Part shown: positions 54,706 through 63,983 of the stretch, piece after piece
Layout of the letters: the number at the start of each line of letters is the position of its first letter
Numbering within the stretch: the stretch's first letter is position 1
Assembly (NCBI GenBank): GCA_963752815.1
Contig: CAVVZI010000009.1
Coordinates: forward strand, 248,001-312,000
DNA length: 64,000 bases
Reading direction: 5' to 3'
DNA from: Sva-07 sp963752815
GTDB taxonomy: Bacteria; Actinomycetota; Acidimicrobiia; Acidimicrobiales; Ilumatobacteraceae
Notes under the pieces: generated by a model
Database searches by the model: none
The model's input: only the letters and a program-made list of their open reading frames with translations
Told to the model about the DNA's origin: nothing
Made by a program: the position numbers and the translations under genes

Positions 54706-54733
54706 TTGACATATATACGAGGTAACGTATACT
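54706..54733 (+). promoter_or_regulatory. Sigma-70-type promoter with overlapping ArsR operator
   Basis: TTGACA (54706-54711), a 16-bp spacer, then TATACT (54728-54733). The inverted repeat TATACG-6-CGTATA (54714-54731) covers the spacer and the -10 box. The start codon at 54741 lies only 7 bp after the -10 box, so the transcript is likely leaderless. A repressor bound here would exclude RNA polymerase. Confidence 0.75.
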
Positions 54734-54740
54734 CAGGGTC

Positions 54741-55103
54741 ATGGCCGCTGCTGAGCTGGACGTACTCCATGTGATCGCCGAACCGACCCGGCGGCGCATT
54801 CTCGACCACGTCCGTGAACACGACCGTTCGGTCGGTGAACTCGTCGAGCTCACCGGCATGCACCAGCCCGGCGTCTCCCGGCATCTGCGGGTGCTGCGCG
54901 ACGCCGGCCTCGTCGGCGTCCGCGTCGACGCCCAGCGGCGCATCTACCACCTCCGCGCCGAGCCCCTGGCGGAGTTGGACGCCTGGCTGGCCCCGTACCG
55001 AAAGCACTGGTCGGGCCGGCTCGACGCGCTCGAGCGGCATCTCGACCGTACGAATCCACGACCCACCGATCCCACCCCAGTCCCGAGCAAGGAGACGCCA
55101 TGA
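54741..55103 (+). CDS. ArsR-family helix-turn-helix regulator
   Basis: A 120-residue regulator of the ArsR type that pairs with SRPBCC genes. The winged helix reads HVIAEPTRRRILDHVREHDR, VGELVELTGMHQPGVSRHLRVL and RVDAQRRIYHLRAEPLAEL. No metal-binding ELCVCDL motif is present, so it does not sense metals in the classic way. It likely represses itself and the overlapping downstream gene through the palindrome in its promoter. Confidence 0.9.
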   Translation: MAAAELDVLHVIAEPTRRRILDHVREHDRSVGELVELTGMHQPGVSRHLRVLRDAGLVGVRVDAQRRIYHLRAEPLAELDAWLAPYRKHWSGRLDALERHLDRTNPRPTDPTPVPSKETP

Positions 55104-55642
55104 CCACTTCCTCCCTCCAGCCGTCCGCCGATCGCGACGGCACCATCGAGCCGACCGAGTCGGGCGGCGTGATCCGCTTCGAACGCCGGCTCCCCTACCC
55201 CGTCGCCGAGGTGTGGTCGGCGATCACCGAGCCGGCGCGGCTCGCCGAATGGTGGCTCCCGTTCGACGCCGACATCACGGTCGACCTCCAGCCGGGCGGG
55301 ATGATGGTCATGTCGGCCACGGGTGACGAGCCGGTCACGATCACGTGCGAGATCCTCCGGGTCGAACCACCACGCCTGCTCGAACACACCCACGTCGACC
55401 CCGGGACGCGGATGCTGTGGGAACTCGAGGACGATCCCGCCGGGACCGTCCTGCGGCTCAGCCACTTCGTGCTCGATCCGGCCCTCGCGATCGAGAACTG
55501 CTACGCCGTCGGCCTGCACACCTCGCTCGACCGGCTCGGCCCGTGCCTCGCCGGAACGCCGGCACCGTGGGACTGGGACGGCTTCGCCCGGCATCAAGAG
55601 CGCTACGCCGCCGCCGGACTCGCGCCCGCACTGCCGGACTGA
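55100..55642 (+). CDS. SRPBCC / AHSA1-type protein
   Basis: A 180-residue START-like protein of the activator-of-Hsp90-homology group. It reads RLPYPVAEVWSAITEPARLAEWWLP, then the long strand region (TITCEILRVEPPRLLEHTHV, GTVLRLSHFVLDPALAIENC). The ATG overlaps the arsR stop (ATGA). The hydrophobic cavity of this fold binds lipids or aromatic ligands, so the regulator-SRPBCC pair may act in sensing or processing a small hydrophobic compound; the ligand is unknown. Confidence 0.88.
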   Translation: MTTSSLQPSADRDGTIEPTESGGVIRFERRLPYPVAEVWSAITEPARLAEWWLPFDADITVDLQPGGMMVMSATGDEPVTITCEILRVEPPRLLEHTHVDPGTRMLWELEDDPAGTVLRLSHFVLDPALAIENCYAVGLHTSLDRLGPCLAGTPAPWDWDGFARHQERYAAAGLAPALPD

Positions 55643-55727
55643 TCGACGCCGGCCGGACCGGCCCGCGTCGCCGGCCGTGGTCGTCCTCCGTTTGAGCGAC
55701 GCTGATCGCCGCCCTACATTCGGCGCG

Positions 55728-56711
55728 GTGACCGACAACCTTGCCTCCGGCCGACCCGACCACGGTATGACGGTCGTCGAACTCGAGGAGTTGATCGACG
55801 CGTTGCAGGGCGACCTCTCCGCCGACGATTTCGTCGAGCGCGGCCTGTCGGTCGAGGGCACCTTCGACGAGATCGACGACCCCGTGCTGATCGGGCCCGA
55901 CGGCACCCCGATCCTGACGTGGCGGGAGGGCTACCCGTACGAGGAGCGGATGACCCGGCACGAGTACGAGGAGAGCAAGCGCCTGCTCCAGATCGAGCTG
56001 CTGAAGCTGCAGGCGTGGCTGCAGGAGAGCGGCCACAAGGTGTGTCTCGTGTTCGAGGGCCGCGACGCGGCGGGCAAGGGCGGCACGATCAAGCGGTTCA
56101 TGGAGCACCTCAACCCGCGGCTCGCGAGGGTCGTGGCGCTCGGCATCCCGACAGGGCGCGAGCAGGGCCAGTGGTACTTCCAACGGTGGATCGAGCATCT
56201 GCCGACGACCGGCGAGATCGTCTTGTTCGACCGCTCGTGGTACACCCGAGCCGTCGTCGACCGCGTCATGGGGTACTGCACGGACGATCAGTACGACGAG
56301 TTCCTACGCCATGTGCCCGAGTTCGAGCGTTCCCTGCAGGCGTCCGACATGACGGTGATCAAACTGTGGTTCTCGGTCTCGCGCAAGGAACAGGTGACGC
56401 GCTTCACGATCCGCCGGATCGACCCGGTACGCCAATGGAAGCTCAGCCCGAGCGACCTCGCGTCACTCGACCGATGGCACGACTACACGGCCGCCAAGGA
56501 GGCGATGTTCCTGCACACCGACACCACCGACGTGCCGTGGACCGTCGTGCGGAGCAACGACAAGAAGCGCGGCCGGGTCGAGGCGATGCGTTCGGTCCTG
56601 GCCAGGTTCGAGTACCCCGACAAGGACCATGCCGTCGTCGGCGTTCCCGATCCCCTCATCGTCGGGCCGCCGTCGTTCGTGTCGGCCGACGCCGGCGAGG
56701 TCCCGACGTGA
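55728..56711 (+). CDS. ppk2: Polyphosphate kinase 2
   Basis: A 327-residue PPK2-family enzyme using polyphosphate to phosphorylate nucleotides, or the reverse. Walker A is VFEGRDAAGKGGTIKRFMEH, the lid region is REQGQWYFQRWIEHLP, and Walker B/lid residues are in VLFDRSWYTRAVVDRVMGY; KRKAH-type contacts appear in KLWFSVSRKEQVTRF. The GTG at 55728 is chosen as start; the Met at 55767 is an alternative. The convergent CHAD gene next door is a polyphosphate-binding partner in many genomes. Confidence 0.93.
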   Translation: MTDNLASGRPDHGMTVVELEELIDALQGDLSADDFVERGLSVEGTFDEIDDPVLIGPDGTPILTWREGYPYEERMTRHEYEESKRLLQIELLKLQAWLQESGHKVCLVFEGRDAAGKGGTIKRFMEHLNPRLARVVALGIPTGREQGQWYFQRWIEHLPTTGEIVLFDRSWYTRAVVDRVMGYCTDDQYDEFLRHVPEFERSLQASDMTVIKLWFSVSRKEQVTRFTIRRIDPVRQWKLSPSDLASLDRWHDYTAAKEAMFLHTDTTDVPWTVVRSNDKKRGRVEAMRSVLARFEYPDKDHAVVGVPDPLIVGPPSFVSADAGEVPT

Positions 56712-56721
56712 CGGCGGCCCG

Positions 56722-57624
56722 CTACCACGCGTCCCAGTAGCGCTCGAGACGGCGGGCGAAGGGCTTCGGTGGCTCCGCGTAGAGCTGCTCCGCCAGGCTG
56801 ACGCCGTCGTGTTCGAGCTTCTCCCGGTGCTGGTCGAGCAGCTCGAGGGCCGCGTGCACGGTGGCCTCACCCCCGAACGAATCCGGGTCGTCGTCGAGTT
56901 GAACGCGGAGGACCGCGAGGTCGTGGGCGTCGCCGAGCCCCTCCGCGAGGCGCTCGAACTGCTTGGCCAGCGGGTCGAGTATCGCCGGTGCCGACGGACC
57001 GAGCAGACGGAGGTGGTACCACGAGTACTTGGCGCGCTTGCGGAGCTCGTGGAAGTTGTCCGGTGTCGGGTCGTCGTACACCACCTCCAGGGCGTCGCGA
57101 CCTCGGCGGTAGGTCTGGGCCAGTCCGCCGCGAACCGCGCCCCAGCCGTCGGCGTGAAGGTCGGCGTCGACGACCAGGTCGTGCCCGGCGCGGAGGAGGT
57201 CGCCGGCCCGCTCGAACGTCGACGCCCCTGCATCATCCCCGTCGGGTTCGGCACCGGCGCGCCGGACGAGTTCGGCGCGGACCGACTCGAAATCGTCGAG
57301 GCGCGGCGGCTCGGAAGGGACGGCGACGACGCTGTCGAACGTCGCGAGGAGGGCCTGCGCGTCACGCAGCCCCGACAGCTCGCGCGCCGCGTCACGGAAC
57401 GCCTCGTTGGCCGCGCGGTACGTCGCCTGGTCGAGCGCGGGCCGCACGAGGCGGATCAGGCCGCGGAGTTTCTTGCACCGCTTGCGACAGTCGTGGATGG
57501 CGTCCTCGTCGGCGGGGTTCGCCGCAGCGGATCCGACCTCGTCGAGCGCCTTGTCCGACTGCGTGCTGGCGATCCGCCGGAAGGCGTCGCCCACGGTCTC
57601 GTCACGCTCGAAGCGGTACCCCAC
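56722..57624 (-). CDS. CHAD-domain (polyphosphate-binding) protein
   Basis: A 300-residue helical protein with two CHAD repeats. Each carries the basic face expected to bind polyphosphate: AIHDCRKRCKKLRGLIRLVR and NFHELRKRAKYSWYHLRLLG. No CYTH domain is fused. It is convergent with ppk2 with a 10-bp gap. CHAD proteins localise to polyphosphate granules in other bacteria, so a granule-associated role is inferred. Confidence 0.88.
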   Translation of the reverse strand: MGYRFERDETVGDAFRRIASTQSDKALDEVGSAAANPADEDAIHDCRKRCKKLRGLIRLVRPALDQATYRAANEAFRDAARELSGLRDAQALLATFDSVVAVPSEPPRLDDFESVRAELVRRAGAEPDGDDAGASTFERAGDLLRAGHDLVVDADLHADGWGAVRGGLAQTYRRGRDALEVVYDDPTPDNFHELRKRAKYSWYHLRLLGPSAPAILDPLAKQFERLAEGLGDAHDLAVLRVQLDDDPDSFGGEATVHAALELLDQHREKLEHDGVSLAEQLYAEPPKPFARRLERYWDAW

Positions 57625-57712
57625 GCCGACGTCCTACCCGTTCCTGCTCACGACCGGAACACCAAGTCCCGCCGCCGTTTCCCCCGCGTTCGCGGCGGGT
57701 ACCACCGCGCAC

Positions 57713-58075
57713 ATGGCCCGTTCATCGAAGTCATACGAAGTCAACCCGGCGGCCGTGGAACACATCACCAAGCTGATCGACTCACACCAATACGTGATCG
57801 ACAGCCGCTGGGGCGATGTCCAGCCGACGGCCGACGACGAGAACCGCTTCCTCGAATCACACGGCTGGGCCGAGTACGGGGCCTGGCATCTCGGGCTCAC
57901 GGTGGGCGTCGACGACGAGACGAAGGCGCGGTACGCGTTCGTCTGCGGCGACTTCCGCCGGGTCCACCGCTCGGCCCTCATCGCCTGCGAGTACCGGGCG
58001 GCGGAGTGGATGCACAAGTCGGTCGAGCTCGCCGCGCACGATCTGCTCCAGCACTTCGACCGCACGATGGCCTGA
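57713..58075 (+). CDS. Hypothetical protein
   Basis: A 120-residue protein from the Met at 57713 (MARSSKSYEVNPAAVEHITK). It has an acidic, tryptophan-containing middle (YVIDSRWGDVQPTADDENRF, GWAEYGAWHLGLTVG) and a C-terminal helix (MHKSVELAAHDLLQHFDRTM). The protein is compositionally normal and codon use fits its neighbours. I do not recognise a named family. It is divergent from the CHAD gene (88-bp gap) and convergent with the trans-sulfuration gene. Confidence 0.7.
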   Translation: MARSSKSYEVNPAAVEHITKLIDSHQYVIDSRWGDVQPTADDENRFLESHGWAEYGAWHLGLTVGVDDETKARYAFVCGDFRRVHRSALIACEYRAAEWMHKSVELAAHDLLQHFDRTMA

Positions 58076-58109
58076 GTTCCGATCGGCGACACCAGCGTGC
58101 GGCTCGCGC

Positions 58110-59207
58110 TCATCCGAGCGCCTGCACGAGGTCGGCCCAGATGTCGTCGACGTGCTCGCACCCGACACTCATGCGGATGAGGGTGGGCGGGATGCGCTCC
58201 TGCCCGGCGAGGACGGCGCGTCGTTCCATCGTGGATTCGACGCCCCCGAGGCTCGTCGCGTGGTTGATCAGCTCGGCGCGGGCGCACACGTCGCTCGCCC
58301 GCTGGCCGTCACCGGTCGTCTCGAACGACAGCATCGCCCCGAAGCCGTTCATGAACGACTTCGCGACGGCATGGGTTCCATGACCCGGCAGGCCCGGATA
58401 GAGCACCCGGGAGATCCCGGCATGCTGGTCGAGCCGGGTGGCCAGTTCCATCGCGTTCTGCTGCGCCCGCTCCAGTCGGAGCCCCAGGGTGCGGGCGCCG
58501 CGCATCGTGAGGAACGCCTCCATCGCGCCGATCGTCGCGCCGTGCAGCAGGCGACGGCGATGGAATTCTTCGTACCGCTCGTCGTCGCGGGTGACGAGCA
58601 CACCGGCGAGCAGATCCGAGTGGCCGCCGATGAACTTGGTGGCCGAGTGCATCACGATGTCCGCGCCGTACTCGAGCGGTCGCTGGAGCAGGGGCGTGGC
58701 GAACGTGCTGTCGACCGCCACCACCGTGCCGGCACGGCGCGGCGCCCCGCAGATGGTCGGCAGGTCGGCCACGGTGATCAGCGGGTTCTCGGGCGATTCG
58801 AGCCACACCAGATCGCAGTGCTGCAACGCATCGAGCCACGCCGGCGTGTCGGCCTGGTCGAGACGGCGGACGGTCCAGCGCCCTTGCGCCTCGCCCTCGG
58901 CGATGAGCCCCGCGACGCCGTGGTACGGATCGGACGGTACGGCGATGTGCGAGCCGACCGGCAGGCCGTTGAACACGACCGCGGCGGCCGCCATCCCCGA
59001 ACCGAACACGAGCGCCCGTCCGCCATCGAGACCCCCGAGCAGGGCCTCGAGCGCATCGGTCGTCGGCGTGCCGTCGGTCCGGCTGTAGAGCCGGTCGTCG
59101 GGCAGGTAGAAGTTCGACGCGAACACCGGCGCCACGTTGAGCGGATCGCCGGCAACGCGGGTGCGCCCGGCGGCGATCAGCCAGGTGTCGGGGCTCCAAT
59201 CGGGCAT
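58110..59207 (-). CDS. PLP-dependent trans-sulfuration enzyme (cystathionine gamma-synthase-like)
   Basis: A 365-residue Cys/Met-metabolism PLP enzyme. The Schiff-base lysine is in IVMHSATKFIGGHSDLLAG, the cofactor-binding aspartate in VVAVDSTFATPLLQRPLEYG, and the phosphate-binding part in LVFGSGMAAAAVVFNGLP. C-terminal ATSLGGVESTMERRA is typical. Cystathionine gamma-synthase, gamma-lyase and related lyases cannot be separated by eye. No methionine genes flank it. Confidence 0.88.
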   Translation of the reverse strand: MPDWSPDTWLIAAGRTRVAGDPLNVAPVFASNFYLPDDRLYSRTDGTPTTDALEALLGGLDGGRALVFGSGMAAAAVVFNGLPVGSHIAVPSDPYHGVAGLIAEGEAQGRWTVRRLDQADTPAWLDALQHCDLVWLESPENPLITVADLPTICGAPRRAGTVVAVDSTFATPLLQRPLEYGADIVMHSATKFIGGHSDLLAGVLVTRDDERYEEFHRRRLLHGATIGAMEAFLTMRGARTLGLRLERAQQNAMELATRLDQHAGISRVLYPGLPGHGTHAVAKSFMNGFGAMLSFETTGDGQRASDVCARAELINHATSLGGVESTMERRAVLAGQERIPPTLIRMSVGCEHVDDIWADLVQALG

Positions 59208-59250
59208 GCCGGCACGATAGTTGGCGGCGCGCGAGCAGGTCTCGGGCGGA

Positions 59251-60553
59251 TCAGCCCGATCGGAGGTCGCCCGCGGCGAGATCGCGACGTTCGATGAGGA
59301 ACGCCGCCTCGGCGGCATTCGTGGTGAGTTCGAGCGCCCGGTCATAGGCGGCGAGGGCGTCTGCGGTGCGGCCGCTGCGGGCGAGGAGGTCGGCGCGTGC
59401 CGCGTGGTAGGGCTGGTAGTCGCCGAGCCTGGCGGCGTCGAGGTCGGCGTCGAGGGCGGCGAGACCGGCGTCGGGCCCGCGCAGTTCGGCCAGGGCGACG
59501 GCACGGTTGAGCGCCACGACCGGATTGGGCCGCAGTGTGTGGAGGTGGTCGTACAGCGTCACGATCTGGGCCCAGTCGGTCGCCGCGCCGGTCGGGGCGT
59601 CGGCGTGGACCGCGGCGATCGCCGCCTGGAGTTGGTACGGACCCGGCTGGCCGCGGCGCAGGCACGTCCGGACGAGTTCGTGGCCCTCGTCGATGAGGCG
59701 GCGATCCCAGCGCGACCGGTCCTGGTCGGCGAGGCGGATCAGCGTCCCGTCGGCACCGAGCCGCGCGGGTCGCCGGGCCTCGGTGAGCAGCATGAGGGCG
59801 AGGAGCCCAAGGGCTTCGGGTTCGTCGGGCATCAGATCGACCAGGACGTGGCCGAGCCGGAGTGCTTCGCCCGCCAGATCGACGCGTGAGAGTTGCGTCG
59901 CCGGTGGTCGCGGTGTGCGCCTCGGTGAAGACGAGGTAGATCGCGGCGAGCACGGCACCGAGCCGGTCAGGCAGTTCGGCCGCCCGGGGAATGCGGTACG
60001 GGGCGTGGTTGTCGCGGAGTTTGCGTTTGGCCCGGACCATCCGCTGCGCCATCGTGGCCTCGGGGACGACGAAGGCGCGCGCGATCTCGGCGGTGTCGAG
60101 CCCGCCGAGCAGACGCAGCGTGAGGGCGACCTGCGCGTCAGGATGCAGCGCCGGGTGGCAGCACAGGAACATCAGGCGGAGCTGGTCGTCGGCCACGACG
60201 TCGACGAATGCGTCCAGATCGCCGAGTTCGCGGCTCAGCTCGTCATCGGGCCCGCCATCAGGAGGGTGTGGGTCGTTGTCCATGGAAGCGTTGTGGAGTC
60301 GGTCGGCGGCGATGTAGCGCGCGTGACGGGTCGATTCGCGTCGGAGGCGGTCGATGGCCCGGTTGCGGGCGGTGGTGGTGATCCAACCGCCGGGGTTCGG
60401 CGGGATTCCATCGACCGGCCACCGCTGCGCCGCGATCGCGAACGCCTCCGCAACCGCGTCCTCGGCGAGATCGACGTCGCCGAGGACGCGGATGAGGGTG
60501 GCGGTGCACCGCCCGGCCTCGCGTCGGAAGACCGATTCGAGGTCGTCAGCCAT
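59251..60553 (-). CDS. ECF42-type RNA polymerase sigma factor, frameshifted
   Basis: Sigma factor of about 430 residues. Region 2 (FRREAGRCTATLIRVLGDVDLAEDAVAEA), region 4 (LTLRLLGGLDTAEIARAFVV, ATMAQRMVRAKRKLRD) and a DUF6596/TPR-like C-terminal extension with GEALRLGHVLVDLMPDEPEA, LNRAVALAELRGPDAGLAAL. The frame changes near 59905-59925, at the start of the extension. ECF42 factors have no anti-sigma factor; the C-terminal domain controls activity, and a YCII/DGPF protein is encoded upstream, as here. Confidence 0.9.
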
Positions 60554-60896
60554 CCTGGAACGGGCGGAGTTCCACCGGCCCGTCGCAGGCGATCGCGGCC
60601 TGGCGCGCCCACTCGAGGGCTGCGTCGAGATCAGCGGCCTCGATCACCCAGAAGCCCCCCATCTGCTCCTTGGTCTCGGCATAGGGGCCATCGGTCATCG
60701 ACACCTCGCCGGCAGCGGGGCGCACGACGGTGGACGACTCCGCGCTGTGGAGGCCGCCGCCGAACACCCAGGCGCCGGCGGACATCAGCTCCTCGTTGTA
60801 GGCACCGACACGGGCGGCGGCCTGTTGCGCCTCCTCACCCGTGAAGTCGACGACGTAGTTGTCGTCGTGCCAGACGGACATCAGGTACTGGGACAT
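60546..60896 (-). CDS. YCII-related (DGPF) protein
   Basis: A 116-residue ferredoxin-like protein with the family signature TDGPYAETKEQMGGFWVIEA and LMSVWHDDNYVVDFTGEE. AAGGAGAG lies about 7 bp upstream of the start. Its end overlaps the sigma-factor start by 8 bp, so they are co-translated. DGPF genes are the standard partners and targets of ECF42 sigma factors; biochemical function is not known. Confidence 0.92.
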   Translation of the reverse strand: MSQYLMSVWHDDNYVVDFTGEEAQQAAARVGAYNEELMSAGAWVFGGGLHSAESSTVVRPAAGEVSMTDGPYAETKEQMGGFWVIEAADLDAALEWARQAAIACDGPVELRPFQDG

Positions 60897-61138
60897 GGTG
60901 ATCTCTCCTTTGTGCGTGTCGTTGAGTGCGGTGCGGTTGGAACGATGATCTCATTCCGCACTGTCACGGGCTGCGGTGGCAACCCGCTGCCATGTCCACG
61001 AACGTGCTGGGGGGAATCGACACGCCGACGACGAGATTTTTCTCGCGCACCGAATTCGACGATTGGCGGTCGCTCATTTCGGGGTACGAACCATCCAACG
61101 ACCCACCCATAACGGACGATTCGACAAGGAGATCGACC

Positions 61139-61462
61139 ATGCCACGAGCCTGGAGCGACAAGCGCGAGCGCCAATACGAACACATCAAGGACAGCGCGCT
61201 GGAACGGGGCGAGAGCGAGGACACCGCGGAGGAGATCGCCGCGCGCACCGTGAACAAGGAACGAGCGCGGGCGGGCGAGGCCAAGGAATCGAGTCGCACT
61301 TCCACCGACGACATCTCCTCGGGCCGGCGCGGTGGCCTGCGATCGCACAAGGGAGCCGGCGGCCGCACACGCGACCAGCTCTACAACGAAGCCCGCCACA
61401 AGGGCGTCAAGGGCCGGTCGAAGATGAACAAGGCCGAACTCGAACGAGCGGTCGGCCGCTGA
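61139..61462 (+). CDS. Small basic protein, Rho-N/plasmid-stabilisation-like
   Basis: A 107-residue highly charged protein (MPRAWSDKRERQYEHIKDSA, AEEIAARTVNKERARAGEAK). The C-terminal TRDQLYNEARHKGVKGRSKM and NKAELERAV form a Rho-termination-factor N-terminal-like SAP helix pair. AAGGAG lies 7 bp before the ATG. Related proteins are annotated as plasmid stabilisation or stress proteins in soil bacteria; DNA or RNA binding is inferred. Confidence 0.85.
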   Translation: MPRAWSDKRERQYEHIKDSALERGESEDTAEEIAARTVNKERARAGEAKESSRTSTDDISSGRRGGLRSHKGAGGRTRDQLYNEARHKGVKGRSKMNKAELERAVGR

Positions 61463-61468
61463 GCAGAT

Positions 61469-61798
61469 CTACGGGTTCGCCGGCGCAGAATCGCCGGTGA
61501 GACCGAACATCGCCTCGAGCCCGGTGATCTCGAGCAGTCGGCGAACCGGGTTCGAAGCGCTCGACACCACGAGGGTGCGACCGTCGGCAATCACCTGATC
61601 GTGCAGGGCGATGAGGACCCGGAGCCCGCTCGAGTCGATGAACGTCAGTTCGCCGAGATCGAGCTCGATTCGATCGGGTCCGGCCGGAAGGTCGGCGAAG
61701 GCCGCGCTCAACGATGGCGACGTGCTGGCATCCAGTTCGCCGGCAACCGACCAGCCGGTCGGGAGTGAGTGGATGGAGATCCTGGCGTCGAGTCCCAC
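61469..61798 (-). CDS. STAS-domain anti-sigma factor antagonist
   Basis: A 109-residue SpoIIAA/RsbV-like protein from GTG 61798. Core: GWSVAGELDASTSPSLSAAF, IELDLGELTFIDSSGLRVLI with the phosphorylatable serine in IDSSG. It is divergent from the PAS-GAF-PP2C gene (77 bp between starts), its probable phosphatase. Together they form two of the three parts of a partner switch; no serine kinase (RsbW) is seen here. Confidence 0.9.
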   Translation of the reverse strand: MGLDARISIHSLPTGWSVAGELDASTSPSLSAAFADLPAGPDRIELDLGELTFIDSSGLRVLIALHDQVIADGRTLVVSSASNPVRRLLEITGLEAMFGLTGDSAPANP

Positions 61799-61875
61799 CC
61801 GCTCATCGTGCCACAGGCTGGACCCCACGAGCAGGGTCCACGCGCGCGTTAGTTTTCTGTCATGCGAGGTGGCGG

Positions 61876-63978
61876 GTGACCAACGACGCGGACGACCCAC
61901 CGATCGTGGGCGTCGATGCGAGGGCGGTGCTCGACGCGCTGGTGCGGGCCGTCGTCGTCACGGATCCGGACGGCCACATCCTGCTCTGGAACAGATCGGC
62001 CGAAGAGTTGTATGGCTGGGCCGACCACGAGGTCCTCGGGCGGTCGATTCTCGACGTGTTGGCGCCGGACGACGAGTTCGGGGCCAACCATCAGGACCTG
62101 ATGACGGTGGCCGACGGGAAGGTGATGAGCGGCGACCGGCTCGTCACCCGGCGCGACGGTCAACTCCTCCGCGTCCTGACTTTCACCCGGCCGATCCGCG
62201 ACGAGTCCGGGAAGACCGTCGCGCTGGTCGGCGCGTCCGAGGATGTCGGCGCACGCCGAGACGCCGAACAGCAGGCGCGCGATCTGTCCGAACACTTCCA
62301 CTCGGCGTTGGAGGCGGGCGGGCTCGGAACCTGGCGATGGAACATGAAGACTGGCGAAACAGTCTGGGACGCACGCCTGGAGGGGCTCTTCGGCCTGTCG
62401 CCCGGTGAATTCGACGGCACGTTCGACACGTACGTGTCGATGCTGCACCCGGACGATCGTCAACCGATACTCGATGCGCTCACACGCGCGGTCGAGTCGA
62501 AATCGACGTATCGGGTCGAGCACCGGGCGATCTGGCCGGACGGATCGGTCCACTGGATCGCGGGTGTCGGCGGCGTCACGCTCGACGAGAGGAACGAGGT
62601 GACCGGAACGGTCGGCTGCTCGATGGACGTCACCGAGCGGATGGAACAGGAACTCGAACGGCAACGACTCGCGGACGTCGCCATGTTGGCGGCCACGAAC
62701 GAACGGCTGCTGCGGGAGCGCCTGGAGTTCCTCGGCATCATCAACGACGCGCTGAACGCGTCGTCGACGGTTCCCGAAGTGATGCGCAACGTGACGACGA
62801 TGGCGGTTCCGCGTCTCGGGGACTGGTGCAGCATTCATGTATTACCGGGCGATGGCAGGTCGACGCCGGACATCGAGGTCGCCCACGTCGATCCGGCGAT
62901 GGTCGCCCACGCCCGTGAGTTGCACGATCGGTTCCCCTACGACCCGGACGCTCCTGCCGGGGTGGCCGCCGTCATCCGCACCGGAGTGACCGAGTTCTAC
63001 TCTGAGATCGACGAAGAAGTCCTCGAGTCGTTGGACGTCACCGACGAGGCGCGGGCGCTGCTGACGGAACTCGACCTGCGGTCGGCGATCTCGGTGGCGA
63101 TGAAGAAGCGTGGCCGGATCCTGGGTGCGATCCAATTCGTCTCCACGAGCGCGTCTGGGCCCTACACCCACGACGACGTGGCCCTTGCGGAGACGGTGGC
63201 GGGCCGCGTCGCCGCGAGTATCGAGAACCGGCGGCTGCACGAGGAGCAGCGCGAGATTGCCGCCACGCTCCAGCGCAGCCTGCTGCCCGAGCAGCTGCCT
63301 GTCGTGCCCGGGATCGACACCGCTGTCCGCTACTGGGCCAACGGTGCGGCGGCGGAGGTGGGCGGCGATTTCTACGACATGTTCGCCCTCGAGGAGGCCG
63401 GACATTTCGCGGTCGTGCTCGGCGACGTGTGCGGCACTGGTCCGGCGGCGGCGGCGCTGACCGGGCTGGCCCGGCACACGATTCGCGACAGCGCGTGGCA
63501 CCACGACGCCCCCGACGCGGTGCTCGCCTCGCTGAACCGCGCCGTGCGACGATCCGCGTCGAACACGTTCCTCACCTGTGTCTACGCGACGATCGAACCG
63601 AGCGGCGACGGCACCCGCCGTCTCACGATCGCCTGCGGTGGCCACCCGCTGCCCACCCTCGTCGATGCCCGCGGCGCCGCCACGCTCGGAAGCCCCGGCA
63701 CGCTGCTCGGCGTACTCGACGAGATCGACATCCACGTCACGTCCGTCGAGCTGGGCGAGGGCGACGTGGTGGTCTTCCACACCGACGGCGCGACCGACGT
63801 CGCTCCGCCGTACGCCCTCGACGAGACAGCCTGGCGGACGCTCGTCCACGAGGCGGCCCGATCGGGTGAATCGGCCGACGCGATCGCCGAGAACATCCAG
63901 CGCGCACTCGAAGCGGTCCTGCCGTTCGAGTCGCGCAACGACGACATCGCCCTGCTCGTCATGGCAGTGCGCCCGTAA
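61876..63978 (+). CDS. PAS-PAS-GAF-SpoIIE phosphatase
   Basis: A 700-residue sensor phosphatase starting at GTG 61876. PAS 1 (about 14-135; VRAVVVTDPDGHILLWNRSA), PAS 2 (about 140-265; FHSALEAGGLGTWRWNMKTG), GAF (about 290-455; LEFLGIINDALNASSTVPEV), then the phosphatase domain preceded by LQRSLLPEQLP with GGDFYDMFAL, VLGDVCGTGPAAA, FHTDGATDVAPP and NDDIALLVMAV. A PAS/GAF input probably regulates dephosphorylation of the divergent STAS protein. The protein is intact, unlike the first gene of the window. Confidence 0.93.
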   Translation: MTNDADDPPIVGVDARAVLDALVRAVVVTDPDGHILLWNRSAEELYGWADHEVLGRSILDVLAPDDEFGANHQDLMTVADGKVMSGDRLVTRRDGQLLRVLTFTRPIRDESGKTVALVGASEDVGARRDAEQQARDLSEHFHSALEAGGLGTWRWNMKTGETVWDARLEGLFGLSPGEFDGTFDTYVSMLHPDDRQPILDALTRAVESKSTYRVEHRAIWPDGSVHWIAGVGGVTLDERNEVTGTVGCSMDVTERMEQELERQRLADVAMLAATNERLLRERLEFLGIINDALNASSTVPEVMRNVTTMAVPRLGDWCSIHVLPGDGRSTPDIEVAHVDPAMVAHARELHDRFPYDPDAPAGVAAVIRTGVTEFYSEIDEEVLESLDVTDEARALLTELDLRSAISVAMKKRGRILGAIQFVSTSASGPYTHDDVALAETVAGRVAASIENRRLHEEQREIAATLQRSLLPEQLPVVPGIDTAVRYWANGAAAEVGGDFYDMFALEEAGHFAVVLGDVCGTGPAAAALTGLARHTIRDSAWHHDAPDAVLASLNRAVRRSASNTFLTCVYATIEPSGDGTRRLTIACGGHPLPTLVDARGAATLGSPGTLLGVLDEIDIHVTSVELGEGDVVVFHTDGATDVAPPYALDETAWRTLVHEAARSGESADAIAENIQRALEAVLPFESRNDDIALLVMAVRP

Positions 63979-63983
63979 ATCCA

